Shown here piece by piece: positions 30,687 to 42,895 of a DNA stretch of 64,000 nt. Origin of the DNA: Solwaraspora sp. WMMD406 (GTDB lineage: Bacteria > Actinomycetota > Actinomycetes > Mycobacteriales > Micromonosporaceae); the NCBI RefSeq assembly GCF_029626025.1, contig NZ_JARUBF010000001.1, forward strand, positions 1,302,001-1,366,000, written 5' to 3'. A program made the position numbers and the translations under genes. How positions within the stretch are numbered: position 1 is the first letter of the stretch; every line of letters starts with the position of its first letter. Under the pieces are notes generated by a model. It saw nothing but the letters and a program-made list of their open reading frames with translations, made no database searches and was not told the origin of the DNA.

Positions 30687-30838
30687 CGTTCGATTGACGC
30701 GGCACTGGTCGAACCCGAGCCGACCCCCACCCGACCGGCACCCGGGTGCAGGACCGGACCGGACGGGACGGACCGGCAGACGGGCAGGACGGGACCGGCA
30801 GACGGGCAAGACGGCCGGCGACGTACGAGGAGGACGTG

Positions 30839-31303
30839 GTGACCCAGTTCACGGACCATGGTTCGCCTGACTGGCGCGTTGCGCCGCCGCCACCGGAGGC
30901 TCGGCTGACTCCCCGGCGGGTGGAGCAGGTGCCGGGGACGAGCTTCGGCCTGGTGCACCTCGAGGTCCGGCCGGTCGTCTCCGGCCTGGCGGTCGGCGCT
31001 CTGGTCGCTGGCGTGGTAACGGTGCTGGCGTCGTTCTTGGTCGGCTGCCTGGGCGCCGGCGGAGCGGACAGCGGCTGGGGTGGCTGGGTGGCCGGCGCGT
31101 TCGCCTTGCTCAGCGGTGCTTTCGGAGTGGCCGGGGTGGCGCTGGGGATGCTCGGTCTGCGGCAGATCCGGCAGGTCGCCCCACCGCCGGCGGTGCGGTT
31201 CACCGGACGTGGCCTGTCGATCGCGGGCATCAGTTGCGCTGGTGCGGGTCTCGCCTTCACGGTGGTCGGATTCGGCGCGACGATGCTTCTCTTGGTCGCC
31301 TGA
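30839..31303 (+). CDS. Small membrane protein with DUF4190-like helices
   Basis: A 154-residue protein with an N-terminal soluble region and three to four membrane helices (LAVGALVAGVVTVLASFLV; WVAGAFALLSGAFGVAGVAL; ISCAGAGLAFTVVG). The loop MLGLRQIRQ resembles that of the previous gene and of DUF4190 proteins. GTG at 30839 was taken because GAGGAGG lies five bases before it; a longer frame to 30746 is low complexity. Function unknown. Confidence 0.6.
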   Translation: MTQFTDHGSPDWRVAPPPPEARLTPRRVEQVPGTSFGLVHLEVRPVVSGLAVGALVAGVVTVLASFLVGCLGAGGADSGWGGWVAGAFALLSGAFGVAGVALGMLGLRQIRQVAPPPAVRFTGRGLSIAGISCAGAGLAFTVVGFGATMLLLVA

Positions 31304-31777
31304 GTCCCGCGAGTCGCTGGACCCGTGCCCCCGTACGGCTGAGTCGACTGCCCGGCAGGCCGGCCCACGGACGAGCCGGTACACTGGGTCATCGGAGTGG
31401 TTCGCCGCAGGCGGACAGGTGAACACAGAGGCGGGGTGTCGCTCGGCGGGCATCGAGGAATCGATGCGTGCCCTGGCACGGTCGGCTCGCCGTTTTGACC
31501 TGCGCGTGTGCGGTGGGTACTCTCTCCCCTTGTGCCCGGCATGACCGGGCAAGTCGTGCGTGCGCCCGATCTGGTCACGGCCATCGAGCAGCGTCATGAC
31601 AGGTGCAGATCCCGGCGGGTGACAGCAAATCGGCCGGGTCCGCGTGCGGGCGACACGCCCGACCGCGGGTGCCGGTGCCCCGCCTGGGAGCGTCGGTCGG
31701 AATGTAGGAGAGTCGTCCACCCGGACGACTGAGGTGACAGCGCGGCCGCTCGCGGCCGAAGGGAGCGAAGGAACCCG
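31304..31777 (+). promoter_or_regulatory. rpsL (str operon) promoter and long leader
   Basis: A 474-base gap without genes. The best promoter is TTGACC (31495-31500), 17-base spacer, TACTCT (31518-31523). The leader of about 250 bases holds GCGACACGCCCGACCGCGGG at 31651-31670, identical to a box in the rpsJ leader. Its CCGACCG (31660-31666) can pair with CGGTCGG at 31695-31701. The first 190 bases (31304-31494) show nothing recognisable except an isolated TACACT at 31380. Confidence 0.65.
31651..31670 (+). promoter_or_regulatory. Leader box shared by the str and S10 operons (copy 1)
   Basis: Twenty bases identical to 36461-36480, 107 bases before the rpsL start. Sequence GCGACACGCCCGACCGCGGG. 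Confidence 0.7.
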
Positions 31778-32152
<375 letters not shown>

Positions 32153-32153
32153 C

Positions 32154-32624
32154 ATGCCGCGTAAGGGCCCTGCTCCGCGCCGGCCACTGGTCGCGGACCC
32201 GGTGTACAACTCGCCACTGGTCACTCAGCTGGTGAACAAGATTCTGCTGCGTGGCAAGCGTCAGCTGGCGGAGCGCATCGTCTACGGCGCCCTGGAGGGC
32301 TGCCGGGAGAAGTCCGGCACCGATCCGGTCGTGACCCTCAAGCGCGCCATGGACAACGTCAAGCCGACCCTCGAGGTCCGCAGCCGCCGAGTCGGTGGCG
32401 CGACCTACCAGGTGCCGGTCGAGGTCCGGCCGTCCCGGGCGACCACGCTGGGGCTGCGCTGGCTGGTGCAGTACTCCAAGGCCCGCCGGGAGAAGACCAT
32501 GATCGAGCGGCTGATGAACGAGCTGCTCGACGCGAGCAACGGTCTGGGTGCCGCGGTCAAGCGTCGCGAGGACACCCACAAGATGGCGGAGTCCAACAAG
32601 GCCTTCGCGCACTACCGCTGGTAA
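32154..32624 (+). CDS. rpsG: 30S ribosomal protein S7
   Basis: Primary 16S rRNA-binding protein of the small-subunit head (156 residues, family length). Begins [19 protein letters not shown] and has [20 protein letters not shown] at the end. The ATG at 32154 is the conserved start; the longer frame begins inside rpsL. In the str operon with fusA 70 bases downstream. Confidence 0.98.
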   Translation: MPRKGPAPRRPLVADPVYNSPLVTQLVNKILLRGKRQLAERIVYGALEGCREKSGTDPVVTLKRAMDNVKPTLEVRSRRVGGATYQVPVEVRPSRATTLGLRWLVQYSKARREKTMIERLMNELLDASNGLGAAVKRREDTHKMAESNKAFAHYRW

Positions 32625-32694
32625 GCAGCCGCTGTCATGCCCTTCGGCATAGCCGCGCAGACACAGTCGACGACGAGACGAAGTAGGGATTGAA

Positions 32695-34791
32695 GTGGCC
32701 GCCGCAGACGCGCTTGCCAACGTACGCAACATCGGCATCATGGCGCACATCGATGCCGGTAAGACCACGACCACTGAGCGGATTCTGTTCTACACCGGCA
32801 TCACGTACAAGATCGGCGAGGTCCACGAGGGCGCCGCCGTCATGGACTGGATGGAGCAGGAGCAGGAGCGGGGGATCACCATCACCTCCGCCGCCACCAA
32901 GTGTGAGTGGAAGGGCCACACGATCCAGATCATCGACACGCCCGGCCACGTCGACTTCACGGTCGAGGTCGAGCGGTCGCTGCGGGTGCTCGACGGCGCG
33001 GTGGCGGTCTACGACGGCGTGGCCGGCGTGGAGCCGCAGACCGAGAACGTCTGGCGGCAGGCCGACAAGTACAAGGTTCCCCGGATGTGCTTCGTCAACA
33101 AGCTCGACCGGACCGGAGCCGACTTCTTCCGCTGCGTGCAGATGATGATCGACCGGCTCAACTCCACCCCGCTGGTGCTGCAGATCCCGATCGGGCTGGA
33201 AGGCGACCACATCGGCGTCGTCGACCTGGTCGAGATGCGGGCGCTGACCTGGCGCGGCGAGACCCAGAAGGGCGAGGACTACGCGATCGAGGAGATCCCG
33301 GCCGACCTCGCCGACGCCGCCGCCGAGTGGCGCGAGAAGCTGGTGGAAACCCTCGCCGACGTCGACGACTCGATCATGGAGAAGTACCTCGAGGGTGAGG
33401 AACTCTCCGTCGCCGAGATCAAGGCCGCCATCCGGCGGGCGACGCTCGCCGACAAGGGCAACCCGGTGCTCTGCGGCTCGGCCTTCAAGAACAAGGGCGT
33501 GCAGCCGATGCTGGACGCCGTGGTCGACTACCTGCCGTCGCCACTGGACGTTCCGGCGATCGAGGGTACGGCCACCGACGGCGAGACCCCGATGCTGCGT
33601 AAGCCGTCCAACACGGAGCCGTTCTCTGGTCTGGCCTTCAAGATCCAGACCGACCGGCACCTCGGCAAGCTCACGTACGTCCGGGTCTACTCCGGCACGC
33701 TCGAATCCGGTTCCCAGGTGATCAACTCCACCAAGGACCGCAAGGAGCGGATCGGCAAGATCTACCAGATGCACGCCAACAAGCGTGAAGAGCGGCCGGC
33801 CGCGTACGCCGGTGACATCATCGCGGTCCAGGGACTCAAGCAGACCACCACCGGGGACACCCTGTGTGACCCGGCGAACCCGGTCATCCTGGAGTCGATG
33901 ACGTTCCCGGAGCCGGTCATCGAGGTGGCCATCGAGCCCAAGACCAAGGCCGACCAGGAGAAGCTCAGCACCGCCATCCAGCGGCTGGCCGAGGAGGACC
34001 CGACTTTCCGCGTCAAGAACGACGAGGAGACCGGGCAGACGGTCATCGCCGGCATGGGCGAGCTGCACCTGGACATCCTGGTCGACCGGATGCGCCGCGA
34101 GTTCAACGTCGAGGCCAACATCGGCAAGCCGCAGGTGGCGTACCGGGAGACCATCCGCAAGCTGGTCGAGAAGGTCGAGTACACCCACAAGAAGCAGACG
34201 GGTGGCTCCGGCCAGTACGCCCGGGTGATCGTCAAGCTCGAGCCGTTGCCGCTAGACAGCGACGCACCGACGTACGAGTTCGCCAACGCGGTCACCGGTG
34301 GCCGGGTGCCGAGGGAGTTCATCCCGTCGGTCGACGCCGGTGCCCAGGACGCCATGCAGTACGGCATCCTCGCCGGTTACCCGCTGGTCGGCGTCAAGCT
34401 GACGCTGCTCGACGGGCAGTACCACGAGGTCGACTCGTCCGAGATGGCGTTCAAAATCGCCGGTTCGATGGTGCTCAAGGAGGCCGCCCGTCGGGCGGAC
34501 CCCGCGCTGCTCGAACCGATGATGGCCGTTGAAGTCACCACTCCGGAGGAGAACATGGGTGACGTCATCGGCGACCTCAACTCCCGGCGTGGCATCATCC
34601 AGGCGATGGAAGAGCGTGGCGGAGCCCGCGTCGTCCGCGCCCTGGTGCCACTGTCGGAGATGTTCGGCTACGTCGGCGACCTGCGGTCGAAGACCCAGGG
34701 CCGGGCGAGCTACAGCATGCAGTTCGACTCCTACGCCGAGGTTCCGCAGAGCGTGGCGAAGGAGATCATCGCGAAGGCGACGGGCGAGTAA
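32695..34791 (+). CDS. fusA: Translation elongation factor G
   Basis: Translocase GTPase (698 residues). G1 [16 protein letters not shown]2 region [13 protein letters not shown]3 DTPGHVDF, G4 [10 protein letters not shown]. Domains II-V follow in the normal order, with domain IV loop around [15 protein letters not shown] start at 32695. Followed by 185 bases, with a 7-bp GC stem, before tuf. Confidence 0.98.
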   Translation: MAAADALANVRNIGIMAHIDAGKTTTTERILFYTGITYKIGEVHEGAAVMDWMEQEQERGITITSAATKCEWKGHTIQIIDTPGHVDFTVEVERSLRVLDGAVAVYDGVAGVEPQTENVWRQADKYKVPRMCFVNKLDRTGADFFRCVQMMIDRLNSTPLVLQIPIGLEGDHIGVVDLVEMRALTWRGETQKGEDYAIEEIPADLADAAAEWREKLVETLADVDDSIMEKYLEGEELSVAEIKAAIRRATLADKGNPVLCGSAFKNKGVQPMLDAVVDYLPSPLDVPAIEGTATDGETPMLRKPSNTEPFSGLAFKIQTDRHLGKLTYVRVYSGTLESGSQVINSTKDRKERIGKIYQMHANKREERPAAYAGDIIAVQGLKQTTTGDTLCDPANPVILESMTFPEPVIEVAIEPKTKADQEKLSTAIQRLAEEDPTFRVKNDEETGQTVIAGMGELHLDILVDRMRREFNVEANIGKPQVAYRETIRKLVEKVEYTHKKQTGGSGQYARVIVKLEPLPLDSDAPTYEFANAVTGGRVPREFIPSVDAGAQDAMQYGILAGYPLVGVKLTLLDGQYHEVDSSEMAFKIAGSMVLKEAARRADPALLEPMMAVEVTTPEENMGDVIGDLNSRRGIIQAMEERGGARVVRALVPLSEMFGYVGDLRSKTQGRASYSMQFDSYAEVPQSVAKEIIAKATGE

Positions 34792-34976
34792 CGGGTCCGG
34801 GGAGCGATCCCCGGCCCGTCTCGGGCGAACTGCGTACCGGGCCTGAAGGCGTGACCGCCGCAAGACCCAAGCACTTCCCGGTCGCCGACATCGGACCGGA
34901 AAGGCTGTCGACAGAGTCCTAAGCGCCCCAACGGCGCGCCGGGCGTACGAACCAAGAAGTCCACAGGAGGACACCA

Positions 34977-36170
34977 GTGGCGAAGGCGAAGTTCGAGCGG
35001 ACTAAGCCGCACGTCAACATCGGCACCATTGGTCACATCGACCACGGTAAGACGACGCTGACGGCGGCCATCACCAAGGTTCTGCATGACAGGATGCCGG
35101 ACCTCAACCCGTACACGCCGTTCGACGAGATCGACAAGGCGCCGGAGGAGAAGGCCCGCGGCATCACGATCTCGATCGCGCACGTCGAGTACCAGACCGA
35201 GGCGCGGCACTACGCACACGTCGACTGCCCCGGTCACGCCGACTACATCAAGAACATGATCACCGGTGCCGCGCAGATGGACGGCGCGATCCTGGTGGTC
35301 GCGGCGACCGACGGTCCGATGCCGCAGACCCGTGAGCACGTGCTGCTGGCCCGTCAGGTCGGCGTGCCGTACATCGTCGTGGCGCTCAACAAGAGCGACA
35401 TGGTCGACGACGAGGAGCTGCTCGAGCTGGTCGAGCTCGAGGTCCGCGAGCTGCTGTCGGCCCAGGAGTACCCGGGCGACGACCTGCCGGTGGTACGGGT
35501 CTCCGCGCTCAAGGCGCTCGAGGGCGACCCGGAGTGGACCGACAAGCTCATGGACCTGATGAACGCGGTCGACACCGCGATTCCGCAGCCGGAGCGCGAG
35601 ATCGAGAAGCCGTTCCTGATGCCGATCGAGGACGTCTTCACGATCACCGGTCGGGGCACCGTGGTGACCGGACGTGCCGAGCGTGGCGTGCTCAAGCCGA
35701 ACGAGGAGGTGGAGATCGTCGGCATCCGCGAGAAGTCGATGAAGACGACCTGCACCGGTATCGAGATGTTCCGCAAGCTGCTCGACGAGGCACGGGCCGG
35801 TGAGAACGTCGGTCTGCTGCTGCGTGGTATCAAGCGCGAGGACGTCGAGCGCGGCATGGTGGTCATCAAGCCGGGTACCACCACCCCGCACACCGAGTTC
35901 GAGGCGACGGTCTACATCCTCTCCAAGGAGGAAGGTGGCCGGCACACGCCGTTCTTCCAGAACTACCGTCCGCAGTTCTACTTCCGGACCACCGACGTGA
36001 CCGGCGTGGTCACGTTGCCGGAAGGCACCGAGATGGTCATGCCGGGTGACAACACCTCGATGACCGTCAAGCTGATCCAGCCGATCGCGATGGAAGAGAA
36101 CCTCAAGTTCGCGATCCGTGAGGGTGGCCGGACCGTCGGCGCCGGTCGGGTCACCAAGATCATCAAGTGA
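34977..36170 (+). CDS. tuf: Translation elongation factor Tu
   Basis: GTPase that brings aminoacyl-tRNA to the ribosome (397 residues). G1 [11 protein letters not shown]2 [14 protein letters not shown]3 [13 protein letters not shown]4 NKSDMVDD. Domain III holds the kirromycin/elfamycin region near the end ([12 protein letters not shown]). GTG start at 34977 with AGGAGG about ten bases before. Last gene of the str operon; the 412-base gap that follows carries the S10 leader. Confidence 0.98.
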   Translation: MAKAKFERTKPHVNIGTIGHIDHGKTTLTAAITKVLHDRMPDLNPYTPFDEIDKAPEEKARGITISIAHVEYQTEARHYAHVDCPGHADYIKNMITGAAQMDGAILVVAATDGPMPQTREHVLLARQVGVPYIVVALNKSDMVDDEELLELVELEVRELLSAQEYPGDDLPVVRVSALKALEGDPEWTDKLMDLMNAVDTAIPQPEREIEKPFLMPIEDVFTITGRGTVVTGRAERGVLKPNEEVEIVGIREKSMKTTCTGIEMFRKLLDEARAGENVGLLLRGIKREDVERGMVVIKPGTTTPHTEFEATVYILSKEEGGRHTPFFQNYRPQFYFRTTDVTGVVTLPEGTEMVMPGDNTSMTVKLIQPIAMEENLKFAIREGGRTVGAGRVTKIIK

Positions 36171-36583
36171 ACTGGTAGCCCGATTGGCCTTGTCGTACCC
36201 CGGTACGGCATACTAGTCAGGTTGCGTCCGCGCAGGGTGGCTGGCTGCCCAGCAGTCAGCCACCCTCGCTCGGTGTCCGGGGTTGTTGCCCGCGCTGCCG
36301 TCGACTCACATGGCATCACCGATATCGCTGTTCGATGTCGGCCTGATCGTGAGACACGACACGCGGTGCTGCTCCGGAACCCAGGACCCAAGCGGCGGGG
36401 TTTCGCCTCCGTGGGACCAGATCGTTCCGGATCAGACGGGGCGGAGCTTGACCCACGATTGCGACACGCCCGACCGCGGGGGTCGGACACACGAGTAAAC
36501 GGCAGCGCCGGGGTCCGACCGGCGGTATCCGCTCCGGCGAGCGGGCTCCATTGCGGGCGGAGAGAGAAGGAACAGAAGCCACC
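36171..36583 (+). promoter_or_regulatory. S10 operon leader with shared box and alternative hairpins
   Basis: A 412-base gap without genes. A possible -10 is CATACT (36209-36214); the -35 (TTGGCC at 36184, 19-base spacer) is poor. Box GCGACACGCCCGACCGCGGG at 36461-36480 equals that in the rpsL leader. CCGACC (36470-36475) can pair with GGTCGG (36481-36486); the same GGTCGGAC (36481-36488) can instead pair with GTCCGACC (36513-36520), so the two hairpins exclude each other. The ribosome site is near 36562-36572. Confidence 0.6.
36461..36480 (+). promoter_or_regulatory. Leader box shared by the str and S10 operons (copy 2)
   Basis: Twenty bases identical to 31651-31670, 103 bases before the rpsJ start. 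Confidence 0.7.
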
Positions 36584-36892
36584 ATGGCGGGACAGAAGAT
36601 CCGCATCCGGCTCAAGGCCTATGACCACGAGGTCGTGGACTCCTCGGCGCGGAAGATCGTCGAAACGGTGACGCGAACCGGCGCGCAGGTCGCAGGCCCG
36701 GTGCCGCTGCCCACTGAGATCAACCGTTTCTGCGTCATCCGTTCGCCGCACAAGTACAAGGACTCGCGCGAGCACTTCGAGATGCGCACGCACAAGCGTC
36801 TGATCGACATCATCGACCCGACCCCGAAGACGGTCGATTCGCTGATGCGCCTCGACCTGCCGGCTGGCGTCGACATCGAGATCAAGCTGTAG
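36584..36892 (+). CDS. rpsJ: 30S ribosomal protein S10
   Basis: Small-subunit head protein and, as NusE, part of antitermination complexes (102 residues). Starts [20 protein letters not shown]; includes [20 protein letters not shown] and [16 protein letters not shown]. The ATG at 36584 fits the family start. First gene of the S10 operon, which continues unbroken into the spc genes. Confidence 0.98.
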
Positions 36893-36902
36893 GGACCGGA
36901 CA

Positions 36903-37568
36903 ATGGACAGGCAAGTGAAGGGCATCCTGGGCGCCAAGCTCGGCATGACCCAGGTCTGGGACAACAACCGGGTCGTACCGGTGACCGTGGTGCAGGCCGG
37001 CCCGTGTGTGGTGACCCAGGTGCGCACCTCCGACAAGGACGGCTATTCCGCGGTCCAGCTCGCGTTCGGCGCGGTGGACCCGCGCAAGGTGAACAAGCCG
37101 AAATCCGGCCACTTCGCCAAGTCCGGCGTGGCGCCGCGGCGGCACATCGTGGAGCTGCGCACCACCGACGCCAGCGAGTACGAGCTGGGTCAGGAGGTGA
37201 CGGTGGACACCTTCGAGACCGGTGCCCGCATCGACGTCACCGGCCGGACCAAGGGCAAGGGCTTCGCCGGTGTGATGAAGCGGCACGGCTTCCACGGCCT
37301 GCGCGCCAGCCACGGTGTCGAGCGCAAGCACCGCTCGCCCGGCTCCATCGGCGCCTGCGCGACCCCCGGTCGCGTCTTCAAGGGCGTCCGGATGGCCGGC
37401 CGCATGGGCAGTGTGCGATACACCGTGCAGAACCTCGTCGTGCAGGCGGTCGACCCGGAGAACAACCTGCTGCTCGTCAAGGGTGCCATCCCCGGCCCCA
37501 AGGGCGCGTTGATTCTGGTCCGCAGCGCGGCGAAGGCCCAGGCGAAGAAGGGCGGTGTCGCTAAATGA
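36903..37568 (+). CDS. rplC: 50S ribosomal protein L3
   Basis: Large-subunit protein whose long loop reaches the peptidyl-transferase centre (221 residues). [20 protein letters not shown] at the N-terminus; [19 protein letters not shown] and [20 protein letters not shown] are the conserved loop and its methylated Gln region. Ten bases after rpsJ; its stop overlaps the rplD ATG. Confidence 0.98.
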   Translation: MDRQVKGILGAKLGMTQVWDNNRVVPVTVVQAGPCVVTQVRTSDKDGYSAVQLAFGAVDPRKVNKPKSGHFAKSGVAPRRHIVELRTTDASEYELGQEVTVDTFETGARIDVTGRTKGKGFAGVMKRHGFHGLRASHGVERKHRSPGSIGACATPGRVFKGVRMAGRMGSVRYTVQNLVVQAVDPENNLLLVKGAIPGPKGALILVRSAAKAQAKKGGVAK

Positions 37569-38224
37569 CCACTGTTGACGTGATCAACGCCGAGGGTGCC
37601 AAGAGCGGCACCGTCGAACTGCCGGGCGAGGTCTTCGACGCACAGGCCAACATCGCCCTGATGCACCAGGTCGTGGTCGCCCAGCTCGCCGCCGCGCGGC
37701 AGGGCACCCACAAGACCAAGACCCGGGGCGAGGTCGCCGGCGGCGGCAAGAAGCCGTACAAGCAGAAGGGCACCGGCCGGGCCCGCCAGGGCTCGATCCG
37801 GGCTCCGCAGTTCGCCGGTGGTGGCGTGGTGCACGGCCCGGTCCCGCGTGACTACAGCCAGCGGACCCCCAAGAAGATGAAGGCCGCCGCCCTGCGCGGG
37901 GCCCTGTCCGACCGGGCCCGCTCTGGCCAGCTGCACGTGATCGAGGCCTTCGTCGGTGGCGACAAGCCGTCGACCAAGGCCGCGCTCACCGCGCTTCGCA
38001 AGATCACCGAGGCGAAGCGGGTGCTGGTCGTGCTGAGCGCCACCGACGAGCTGAACTGGCTGTCGTTGCGCAACCTGCGCAACAGCACCCCGCTCGTGCA
38101 CCTGATCGAGGTCGGGCAACTCAACACCTACGACGTGTTGGTCGCCGACGACGTGGTCTTCACCAAGGAAGCCCTCGACCAGTTCCTGGGCACTCCGGCG
38201 CAGACCGAGGAGGGCGACAAGTGA
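37565..38224 (+). CDS. rplD: 50S ribosomal protein L4
   Basis: Exit-tunnel protein (219 residues). The tunnel loop is present as [20 protein letters not shown] followed by [13 protein letters not shown] at 37565 overlaps the rplC stop by four bases, and its stop overlaps the rplW GTG, so L3, L4 and L23 are tightly coupled. Confidence 0.98.
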   Translation: MTTVDVINAEGAKSGTVELPGEVFDAQANIALMHQVVVAQLAAARQGTHKTKTRGEVAGGGKKPYKQKGTGRARQGSIRAPQFAGGGVVHGPVPRDYSQRTPKKMKAAALRGALSDRARSGQLHVIEAFVGGDKPSTKAALTALRKITEAKRVLVVLSATDELNWLSLRNLRNSTPLVHLIEVGQLNTYDVLVADDVVFTKEALDQFLGTPAQTEEGDK

Positions 38225-38523
38225 GCACGATCGCTGACCCGCGCGACATCATCGTGGCGCCGGTGGTCTCGGAGAAAAGCTACGGCGAGCTGAACAGGAA
38301 CTGGTACACGTTCCTGGTCCACCCGGACGCCAACAAGACCCAGATCAAGATCGCGATCCAGCAGATCTTCGACGTCCGGGTGCTGACGGTGAACACGCTC
38401 AACCGTGAAGGCAAGCGCAAGCGGACCCGTACCGGCTTCGGTCAGCGCAAGGCGACCAAGCGGGCGATGGTGAAGCTGGCTGACGGTGACCGCATCGAGG
38501 CCTTCGGCGGCCCGGTCAGCTGA
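38221..38523 (+). CDS. rplW: 50S ribosomal protein L23
   Basis: Protein at the tunnel exit that binds trigger factor and SRP (100 residues). [20 protein letters not shown] and [20 protein letters not shown] are typical. GTG start at 38221 overlaps the rplD stop. It is 12 bases from rplB. Confidence 0.98.
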   Translation: MSTIADPRDIIVAPVVSEKSYGELNRNWYTFLVHPDANKTQIKIAIQQIFDVRVLTVNTLNREGKRKRTRTGFGQRKATKRAMVKLADGDRIEAFGGPVS

Positions 38524-38535
38524 GGGGTGTAGACA

Positions 38536-39375
<840 letters not shown>

Positions 39376-39392
39376 AAGGAGTCTGGGACAAC

Positions 39393-39674
39393 ATGCCTCG
39401 CAGCCTGAAGAAGGGCCCGTTCGTCGACGACCACCTGATGAAGAAGGTGGAGACGCAGAACGACAAGGGCTCGAAGAACGTCATCAAGACCTGGTCGCGG
39501 CGCTCGACGATCACCCCGGAGATGCTCGGGCACACGATCGCCGTGCACGACGGGCGCAAGCACGTACCGGTGTTCGTCACCGAGTCGATGGTCGGGCACA
39601 AGCTCGGCGAGTTTGCCCTGACCCGCACCTTCAAGGGTCACGAGAAGGACGACCGCAAGAGCCGTCGGCGCTGA
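39393..39674 (+). CDS. rpsS: 30S ribosomal protein S19
   Basis: Small-subunit head protein near the A site (93 residues). [18 protein letters not shown] at the start; [20 protein letters not shown] and [23 protein letters not shown] at 39393 after AGAAGGAG. Followed by rplV after 37 bases. Confidence 0.98.
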   Translation: MPRSLKKGPFVDDHLMKKVETQNDKGSKNVIKTWSRRSTITPEMLGHTIAVHDGRKHVPVFVTESMVGHKLGEFALTRTFKGHEKDDRKSRRR

Positions 39675-39711
39675 GTCGCGGGCACGGATAGAGGATCAAG
39701 GGGTTACAGCG

Positions 39712-40260
39712 ATGCCAGGTAAAGGCGACGCTCCGGTGCTTCCGGGCGCGCGGGCGGTTGCGCGGCACGTGCGCATCTCGCCGATGAAGGCGCGCCGGGT
39801 GGTAAACCTCGTCCGCGGTCTGCCCGCGAAGGAGGCGCTCACCATCCTGCAGTTCGCGCCGCAGGCCGCCAGCGAGCAGGTGTACAAGGTCGTGGCCAGC
39901 GCGATCGCCAACGCGGAGAACAACGAGCAGCTGGACCCCGACGCTCTGCTGATCAGCGAGGCGTTCGTGGACGAGGGTCCGACGCTGAAGCGGTTCCGGC
40001 CGCGGGCGCAGGGCCGGGCGTACCGGATCCGCAAGCGGACCTGCCACATCACCGTCGCGGTCGAGGCGGTCGCTCCGGCGACCCCGACCCGCCGGGCAGG
40101 TGGCAAGGCCCAGCCGGCGAAGGCGGCCAAGGCGACGAAGAAGGCCCAGCCGGCTGCGGCTGAGCAGGAGACCGCCGAGCAGGAGACCACGGCGCAGAGC
40201 ACGTCGGCGACCACTGAGCCGGCCGGCGGCAAGCAGAGCAGCACGGAGGGTGCCGAGTAA
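39712..40260 (+). CDS. rplV: 50S ribosomal protein L22 with long C-terminal tail
   Basis: Tunnel protein (182 residues; the core family is about 110-115). Core motifs [20 protein letters not shown], and the tunnel hairpin [20 protein letters not shown]. After residue ~125 an Ala/Lys/Glu/Thr-rich, low-complexity tail follows ([20 protein letters not shown]), likely disordered. Its stop overlaps the rpsC ATG (TAATG). Confidence 0.97.
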   Translation: MPGKGDAPVLPGARAVARHVRISPMKARRVVNLVRGLPAKEALTILQFAPQAASEQVYKVVASAIANAENNEQLDPDALLISEAFVDEGPTLKRFRPRAQGRAYRIRKRTCHITVAVEAVAPATPTRRAGGKAQPAKAAKATKKAQPAAAEQETAEQETTAQSTSATTEPAGGKQSSTEGAE

Positions 40261-41126
40261 TGGGTCAGAAAGTTCACCCGCACGGGTTCCGGCTTGGCAT
40301 CTCGACCGACTGGAAGTCACGCTGGTACGCCGACAAGCTCTACAAGGACTACATCGCCGAGGACGTGAAGATCCGTCGGATGATGGCCAAGGGCCTGGAG
40401 CGCGCCGGTATCTCCAAGGTGGACATCGAGCGGACCCGGGACCGGGTACGGGTCGACATCCACACCGCTCGCCCGGGGATCGTCATCGGCCGTAAGGGAG
40501 CCGAGGCGGACCGGATCCGTGGCCAGCTGGAGAAGCTCACCGGCAAGCAGGTTCAGCTCAACATCCTCGAGGTGAAGAGCCCCGAATCGGACGCGCAGCT
40601 CGTCGCCCAGGGCGTGGCGGAGCAGCTGTCCAGCCGGGTCAGCTTCCGGCGGGCCATGCGTAAGGCCATGCAGTCGGCGATGAAGAACCCGATCGTCAAG
40701 GGCATCCGGGTGCAGGTGTCGGGCCGCCTCGGCGGCGCCGAGATGAGCCGGACCGAGTTCTACCGCGAAGGCCGGGTGCCGCTGCACACGCTGCGGGCCA
40801 ACATCGAGTACGGCTTCTTCGAGGCCCGGACCACCTTCGGCCGGATCGGCGTGAAGGTCTGGATCTACAAGGGCGACGCCGTACCGGGTCGGGAGGCCCC
40901 GGCCGAGGCGCCGAGCCGTCCGCGACGGGAACGCCCGGAGCGGCCGCGCCGTGGCAGGTCCGGCTCCAGCGGCACCACCGCCGGCGGAACCGAGGCCGGC
41001 CGGGCGGCTGCCGCGGAGATCTCCGCCGGCCCGTCGACCACGACCAGCAGTGCCGCGCCGGCTGACGCCGCGCCGGCCACTCCGGCCGCCTCGGCCGGAG
41101 CGGACAGCTCAGTGCAGGAGGGCTGA
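40260..41126 (+). CDS. rpsC: 30S ribosomal protein S3 with C-terminal extension
   Basis: mRNA-entry protein with the KH domain (288 residues; core about 210-220). [20 protein letters not shown] at the start; KH motif [20 protein letters not shown]-terminal domain [20 protein letters not shown]. Beyond residue ~220 the tail is Arg/Pro-rich, then Ala/Thr/Ser-rich. ATG at 40260 overlaps the rplV stop. Confidence 0.97.
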   Translation: MGQKVHPHGFRLGISTDWKSRWYADKLYKDYIAEDVKIRRMMAKGLERAGISKVDIERTRDRVRVDIHTARPGIVIGRKGAEADRIRGQLEKLTGKQVQLNILEVKSPESDAQLVAQGVAEQLSSRVSFRRAMRKAMQSAMKNPIVKGIRVQVSGRLGGAEMSRTEFYREGRVPLHTLRANIEYGFFEARTTFGRIGVKVWIYKGDAVPGREAPAEAPSRPRRERPERPRRGRSGSSGTTAGGTEAGRAAAAEISAGPSTTTSSAAPADAAPATPAASAGADSSVQEG

Positions 41127-41129
41127 CAG

Positions 41130-41555
41130 ATGCTGATCCCGCGCAAGCCTCCGAAGGGCTTCCGCAAGCCGCATCACCCGAGCCGTACCGGTGCCGCCAA
41201 GGGTGGCACCCGGGTGGTGTTCGGCGAGTTCGGTATCCAGGCGCTCGAGCCGGCGTACGTGACCAACCGGCAGATCGAGTCGGCGCGTATCGCGATGACC
41301 CGCCACATCAAGCGTGGCGGCAAGGTCTGGATCACGGTCTTCCCGGACCAGGCGCTGACCAAGAAGCCGGCCGAAACCCGAATGGGCTCCGGTAAGGGCT
41401 CACCCGAGTGGTGGGTCGCCAACATCAAGCCGGGACGGGTGCTCTTCGAGATGTCCTTCCCGAACGAGCAGATCGCACGTGAAGCGATGCGTCGTGCGAT
41501 TCACAAGCTCCCGATGAAGTGCCGCATCGTGACGCGCGAAGTGGGTGAAAGCTGA
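41130..41555 (+). CDS. rplP: 50S ribosomal protein L16
   Basis: Large-subunit protein by the A-site tRNA elbow (141 residues). [39 protein letters not shown], and [20 protein letters not shown] with the Arg that can be hydroxylated in some bacteria. ATG at 41130 after GCAGGAGGG. Stop overlaps the rpmC ATG. Confidence 0.98.
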   Translation: MLIPRKPPKGFRKPHHPSRTGAAKGGTRVVFGEFGIQALEPAYVTNRQIESARIAMTRHIKRGGKVWITVFPDQALTKKPAETRMGSGKGSPEWWVANIKPGRVLFEMSFPNEQIAREAMRRAIHKLPMKCRIVTREVGES

Positions 41556-41791
41556 TGGCAGCGGGCGTTCCGGCCGCCGAGCTGCGTGAACTCTCCGAAG
41601 AGGAGCTGGTCACGAAGCTGCGGGAGGCGAAGGCGGAGCTGTTCAACCTCCGCGTGCAGGCCGCGACCGGTCAGCTGGACAACAACCGTCGGCTGCAGGT
41701 GATCCGTCGGGAGATCGCCCGGATCTACACGATCATGCGTGAGCGTGAGTTGGGACTCTCCGCCGCGCCGACTGAGGTGGCTGCATCATGA
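41555..41791 (+). CDS. rpmC: 50S ribosomal protein L29
   Basis: Small alpha-helical protein at the tunnel exit (78 residues). [39 protein letters not shown], then [18 protein letters not shown]. Overlaps rplP by one base and rpsQ by four. Confidence 0.98.
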   Translation: MAAGVPAAELRELSEEELVTKLREAKAELFNLRVQAATGQLDNNRRLQVIRREIARIYTIMRERELGLSAAPTEVAAS

Positions 41792-42078
41792 GTGAGAACA
41801 CCGCCCCCGAGCAGGGCACGACCGTGGCCCGGCCGCGCCGAAAGGTGCGCGAAGGGCTCGTGGTCAGCGACAAGATGGAAAAGACCGTCGTCGTCGAGGT
41901 CGAGGACCGGGTCAAGCACCGGCTGTACGGCAAGGTCATGCGCCGTACCAGCAAGTTGAAGGCGCATGACGAGCAGAACGCCTGCGGGATCGGCGACCGG
42001 GTGCTGCTGATGGAGACCCGGCCGCTGTCGGCGACCAAGCGGTGGCGGGTCGTCGAGATCCTCGAAAAGGCGAAGTAG
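41788..42078 (+). CDS. rpsQ: 30S ribosomal protein S17
   Basis: Early 16S rRNA-binding protein (96 residues) with an OB fold. [40 protein letters not shown] and [23 protein letters not shown] at 41788 overlaps the rpmC stop. A 130-base gap with no recognised signal follows before rplN. Confidence 0.98.
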   Translation: MSENTAPEQGTTVARPRRKVREGLVVSDKMEKTVVVEVEDRVKHRLYGKVMRRTSKLKAHDEQNACGIGDRVLLMETRPLSATKRWRVVEILEKAK

Positions 42079-42208
42079 CCGAGCGGCCCGTACCCCGCCG
42101 GTGGCGGCGGTCGGGCTCATCGGGTCCGGATGACAGCCCGCGCGTCGCGCGGACCAGGTTCTTCCAAGCTCCGGGAGACCGGAGGACTGGCAGACATAGG
42201 AGATAGAC

Positions 42209-42577
42209 GTGATCCAGCAGGAGTCGCGACTGCGTGTCGCCGACAACACGGGTGCCCGGGAGATCCTGTGCATTCGTGTGCTCGGCGGCTCCGGTCGGCG
42301 CTACGCAGGCATCGGTGACGTGATCGTCGGGACGGTCAAGGACGCGATCCCCGGCGCCGGTGTGAAGAAGGGCGACGTGGTCAAGGCCGTCGTCGTCCGG
42401 ACCGCGAAGGAGAAGCGGCGGCCCGACGGGTCGTACATCCGTTTCGACGAGAACGCTGCCGTCATCATCAAGGACGGTGGGGACCCGCGCGGTACCCGCA
42501 TCTTCGGCCCGGTCGGGCGTGAGCTGCGGGACAAGCGGTTCATGAAGATCATTTCTTTGGCGCCGGAGGTGCTGTAG
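42209..42577 (+). CDS. rplN: 50S ribosomal protein L14
   Basis: Protein at the subunit interface (122 residues). [20 protein letters not shown] at the start and [20 protein letters not shown] in the middle. GTG start at 42209. By usual naming it opens the spc operon, but no clear promoter is seen in the 130 bases before it. Confidence 0.98.
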   Translation: MIQQESRLRVADNTGAREILCIRVLGGSGRRYAGIGDVIVGTVKDAIPGAGVKKGDVVKAVVVRTAKEKRRPDGSYIRFDENAAVIIKDGGDPRGTRIFGPVGRELRDKRFMKIISLAPEVL

Positions 42578-42580
42578 ACC

Positions 42581-42895
42581 GTGAAGGTGAAGAAGGGCGA
42601 CACGGTCGTCGTCATCGCCGGTAAGGACAAGGGTGCCAAGGGCAAGGTCATCGCGGCCTACCCTCGGCAGGACAAGGTCCTCGTCGAAGGCGTGAACCGG
42701 ATCAAGAAGCACACCCGCATCCAGACCACCCAGCGTGGCGGCCAGACCGGTGGCATCGTCACCCAGGAAGCCCCGATCCACGTCTCGAACGTGCAGGTCC
42801 TCGACTCCGACGGCAAGCCGACCCGGGTCGGCTACCGGTTCGACGACAGCGGCCAGAAGGTCCGGATCGCGCGTAGCAACGGTAAGGATCTGTGA
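42581..42895 (+). CDS. rplX: 50S ribosomal protein L24
   Basis: Assembly-initiating protein with a KOW motif (104 residues): [23 protein letters not shown] start at 42581, three bases after the rplN stop; stop overlaps the rplE start. Confidence 0.98.
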   Translation: MKVKKGDTVVVIAGKDKGAKGKVIAAYPRQDKVLVEGVNRIKKHTRIQTTQRGGQTGGIVTQEAPIHVSNVQVLDSDGKPTRVGYRFDDSGQKVRIARSNGKDL

